Below, in pieces: positions 61,956 through 64,000 of a stretch of 64,000 bases of DNA. The notes beneath the pieces were generated by a model, which had not been told where the DNA came from, did no database searches, and saw nothing but the letters and a program-made list of their open reading frames with translations. Numbering within the stretch: the stretch's first letter is position 1; each line of letters opens with the position of its first letter. The position numbers and the translations under genes were made by a program. The DNA is from Spirochaetota bacterium (GTDB lineage Bacteria > Spirochaetota > Brachyspiria > Brachyspirales > JACRPF01), in contig JACRPF010000020.1 in assembly GCA_016214035.1 (NCBI GenBank), positions 372,340-436,339 on the forward strand. Direction: 5' to 3'.

Positions 61956-64000
61956 TCATCGCATGAGCGATGCGGGATCGACCGTGCCGTCCTTTTTCAT
62001 GATGACGAGTGCCGCGATGCGCGTGCCTTCCTCCCGGTTGAGCACTTTTATCATGTGTTCTCCCTTCGCAAGACGGTACGTCATCTTCGACTCGGGTACC
62101 GGCTTGTCGTTCACACGGTCGCGCGCCCATTCCCAGTACCATGTACCTTTCACCAGCACATCTGAAAGCGCCTGCGGTCCGCCGTCGAAACTCACATAGA
62201 ACGAGTCGGATTCACCCGCGGGTGAGAACGCGAGCACCCGCAGTATGTACTCACCGTCGGATGACAGTTCAAAGCGTGCGATGGCGCTCCCGTTGTCACG
62301 CCCGCCCGTAAGCGGTGTCTCGATATAATTCCCCGCCGGAGCGCGGGCATCGGTGACAATGCCCATCGGCGCGAACAGTTTCATACGGTCCGCCTTGATG
62401 AACACTGCGCCGTCCTTCTCTGTGAAAAGCGGAATATCCGCGGGGAGCAGCGGCCCCGGTTTCAGTTTCGCGAGCGCGGTGACACCGTTTTCCATGCCGC
62501 CTGAAAGCGATATCGTTCTGAAAGCATCGTCATCCGCCGCCGCACCGAGAAAGACTTTCGTCCCGGACGGTGCGGCGCAGTTCCGGAGCGCCGCATCACG
62601 CACGTTCATGAACCACGCCACAGGGAATTCTCCCGTACTGGGCGCCGCGCTGAATCCGTTCAGTGAAATACGTTTCACATCGTCGCAGACAAAAGCGGGG
62701 CGGGCATCCGCGGAAAGAACGCGCAGCGAAATAGTATGAATGCTGATATTGTCCACATGGCGGCAGTAAAGCCCGTATGATGGAAGCCTACCGAACATCT
62801 GCACCACCGGCATGTTGGTGATGACCGCTTCATCCGGCACCGCCTTTCCGGGAAGGTCGGCACCGCCGCCGCCTTCGTATTCAAGCGAAATGTTTGAAAG
62901 CGTTATGCCGGTCACCGGATGCCCCGGAATGCCGGCAATCCACGATTCATACATGGAGCGCAACGCCGTCACATCCGCGATGAGTACATTGCGTATCGTC
63001 CCCGGTACGCGCGGTTCGGCCTGCCGCGTCCGTTCGCTGTTTCCGCCGCGATGACCGAGCCGCACAAAGAACGGCGACTTGACGTTTGATATCATGATAT
63101 TCGACACGGTGACGCCGTTTATCCTCGAACCGTCAACGGAGGTGATGGCGATAGCCGCGAACGAACGCTCGAGCGGATCATCCGACGCGCAGTAGATGAC
63201 ACTGTTGCGGAATACGATGTTCTCGAAACTGTCGTGTGTTTCCGTGCCTATCTTGAACCCGCTGCAGGTGGTCCAGATGCGGCAGTTCTCCGCGAGTATG
63301 TCCCGGGATGGGTGGTCATAGCCGGGCTCGGAACTCTTGAGGACGATGGCGTCGTCGCCGGTGATGATATCGCAGCCGGTGATGCGCACGTCCACGCATG
63401 AGTTGATATCAAAACCGTCGGTATTCCAGCCGGAGAGATGATTCCTTATCGTCACGTTGTCCGCCCGTACATTCGTGCAGCGCTGCAGATGCACCGTCCA
63501 CATGGGCGAATTGGTGAGCATGATATTACGCATCGTGATTTCGCGGCATCGCTTGAAATGGATGAACGCCGGCCGTTTCAACGCGATATAATTACCCATC
63601 GCGCTCGCGCCCCATGCTCTTCCGGAATACGTCTTTTCTTTCTTCACCCAGAATGCGCTTCCCTGTCCGTCGATGATCCCGCCGCCCTCGATGCCCGTCT
63701 TCTCGATATCCTCGGCGTTGATGAGCGCTCCTTTCGTGTAGTCCGCTATATTCGTGCTGCCGCGCATTACGGCGTCCGGCGAAATAAAAAGTATAACGCC
63801 GCTCTTAAGTATTATCGATCCGCTGAGAAAAACGCCTTTCGGGAAAAAGACTTCACCGCCTCCCGCATCGGCGCATGCATCCACCGCCTTCTGAATGGCC
63901 GCGGTATCCTTCGTATCACCGTCACCCTTCGCGCCGTAGGCGGTCACATCATATCGGGCCGCATATGCTGTCGTGACCAGCGCAGTGCAGATCAGGAGGA
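61956..64000 (-). CDS. Glycoside hydrolase family 28 polygalacturonase-like protein (5' end cut by window)
   Basis: The frame is open to the right edge, with LLICTALVTTAYAARYDVTAYGAKGDG visible, the end of a signal peptide and the start of the pectin-lyase-fold N-terminus. At least 680 residues are present. The parallel beta-helix carries GH28 active-site motifs WNTDGFDINSC (NTDG), GDDAIVLKSS (GDD) and GFKIGTE (GxKIGT-like). The usual catalytic GHG block appears as CSGFKIGTE without an obvious GHG. A C-terminal beta domain (FELSSDGEYILRVLAFSPAG) looks like a carbohydrate-binding module. Pectic or rhamnogalacturonan-type substrates are likely. Its convergent neighbour is the metallophosphoesterase. 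Confidence 0.83.
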   Translation of the reverse strand, partial: LLICTALVTTAYAARYDVTAYGAKGDGDTKDTAAIQKAVDACADAGGGEVFFPKGVFLSGSIILKSGVILFISPDAVMRGSTNIADYTKGALINAEDIEKTGIEGGGIIDGQGSAFWVKKEKTYSGRAWGASAMGNYIALKRPAFIHFKRCREITMRNIMLTNSPMWTVHLQRCTNVRADNVTIRNHLSGWNTDGFDINSCVDVRITGCDIITGDDAIVLKSSEPGYDHPSRDILAENCRIWTTCSGFKIGTETHDSFENIVFRNSVIYCASDDPLERSFAAIAITSVDGSRINGVTVSNIMISNVKSPFFVRLGHRGGNSERTRQAEPRVPGTIRNVLIADVTALRSMYESWIAGIPGHPVTGITLSNISLEYEGGGGADLPGKAVPDEAVITNMPVVQMFGRLPSYGLYCRHVDNISIHTISLRVLSADARPAFVCDDVKRISLNGFSAAPSTGEFPVAWFMNVRDAALRNCAAPSGTKVFLGAAADDDAFRTISLSGGMENGVTALAKLKPGPLLPADIPLFTEKDGAVFIKADRMKLFAPMGIVTDARAPAGNYIETPLTGGRDNGSAIARFELSSDGEYILRVLAFSPAGESDSFYVSFDGGPQALSDVLVKGTWYWEWARDRVNDKPVPESKMTYRLAKGEHMIKVLNREEGTRIAALVIMKKDGTVDPASLMR

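Overview
The window comes from a Gram-negative, saccharolytic bacterium. An outer membrane is implied by a porin-like beta-barrel ending in a C-terminal Phe (5633-7096) and by many secreted hydrolases with signal peptides. Coding density is high, GC is moderate, and many promoters match the sigma70 consensus. The mix of an EFG-less nuo cluster, Rex, many AraC, LacI and GntR-type regulators and very large multidomain glycoside hydrolases would suit a Spirochaetota- or Lentisphaerota-like lineage. No marker gene here fixes the taxonomy. No rRNA, tRNA, CRISPR array or intact transposase was seen.

Region 1 (1-7918, minus strand) is respiratory and redox. nuoA-B-C-D-H-I-J-K is tightly coupled, mostly by ATGA overlaps, and runs off the left edge. 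Upstream lie a YceI-family secreted protein, a phosphate-selective-porin-like barrel and the NADH-sensing repressor Rex. The rex promoter carries two abutting Rex-like operators.

Region 2 (8095-19167, minus strand) holds an NAD-dependent epimerase, a GH2 enzyme, an N-formylglutamate-amidohydrolase-like secreted protein, a 1192-residue CBM/clan-A GH/CBM9 protein and a broken GntR/LacI-type regulator. A 563-bp gap at 13123-13685 contains a 31-bp-arm inverted repeat.

Region 3 (19193-27215, minus strand) is intracellular sugar chemistry. It contains a nucleoside phosphorylase, two TIM-barrel sugar isomerase/epimerases, a medium-chain dehydrogenase, a LacI repressor, a radical SAM/SPASM enzyme and two Gfo/Idh/MocA oxidoreductases. 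The radical SAM-lacI-dehydrogenase-isomerase operon has a consensus promoter with a LacI-type operator at its start point.

Region 4 (27216-34367) starts with an AraC regulator divergent from the oxidoreductase operon. It continues with nagB plus a polysaccharide deacetylase, a noncoding stretch with a degenerate 21-bp tandem repeat, a GH16 enzyme and two further AraC-type regulators. A shared 37-bp element with fixed promoter geometry links the oxidoreductase operon and the nagB operon, suggesting one amino-sugar or deacetylated-glycan regulon.

Region 5 (34460-45501) carries an unassigned secreted 853-residue protein, a DRE-TIM aldolase-like enzyme, penicillin-binding protein 1C, a PocR-AraC regulator and a divergent isomerase-aldolase-kinase operon. 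Region 6 (45594-64000) contains three GntR-HTH/LacI-sensor regulators, each beside a giant secreted protein: a 2050-residue GH2-like protein, a 1205-residue GH/CBM protein, and a 942-residue metallophosphoesterase-PHP fusion. A GH28 polygalacturonase is cut off at the right edge.

The general plan is one sensor regulator next to one secreted hydrolase. No SusC/SusD, ABC or PTS transporter and no sulfatase is visible. Polymers would be cut outside or in the periplasm, and products handled by the cytoplasmic epimerases, isomerases, oxidoreductases, kinase and aldolase. Redox balance would be monitored by Rex.
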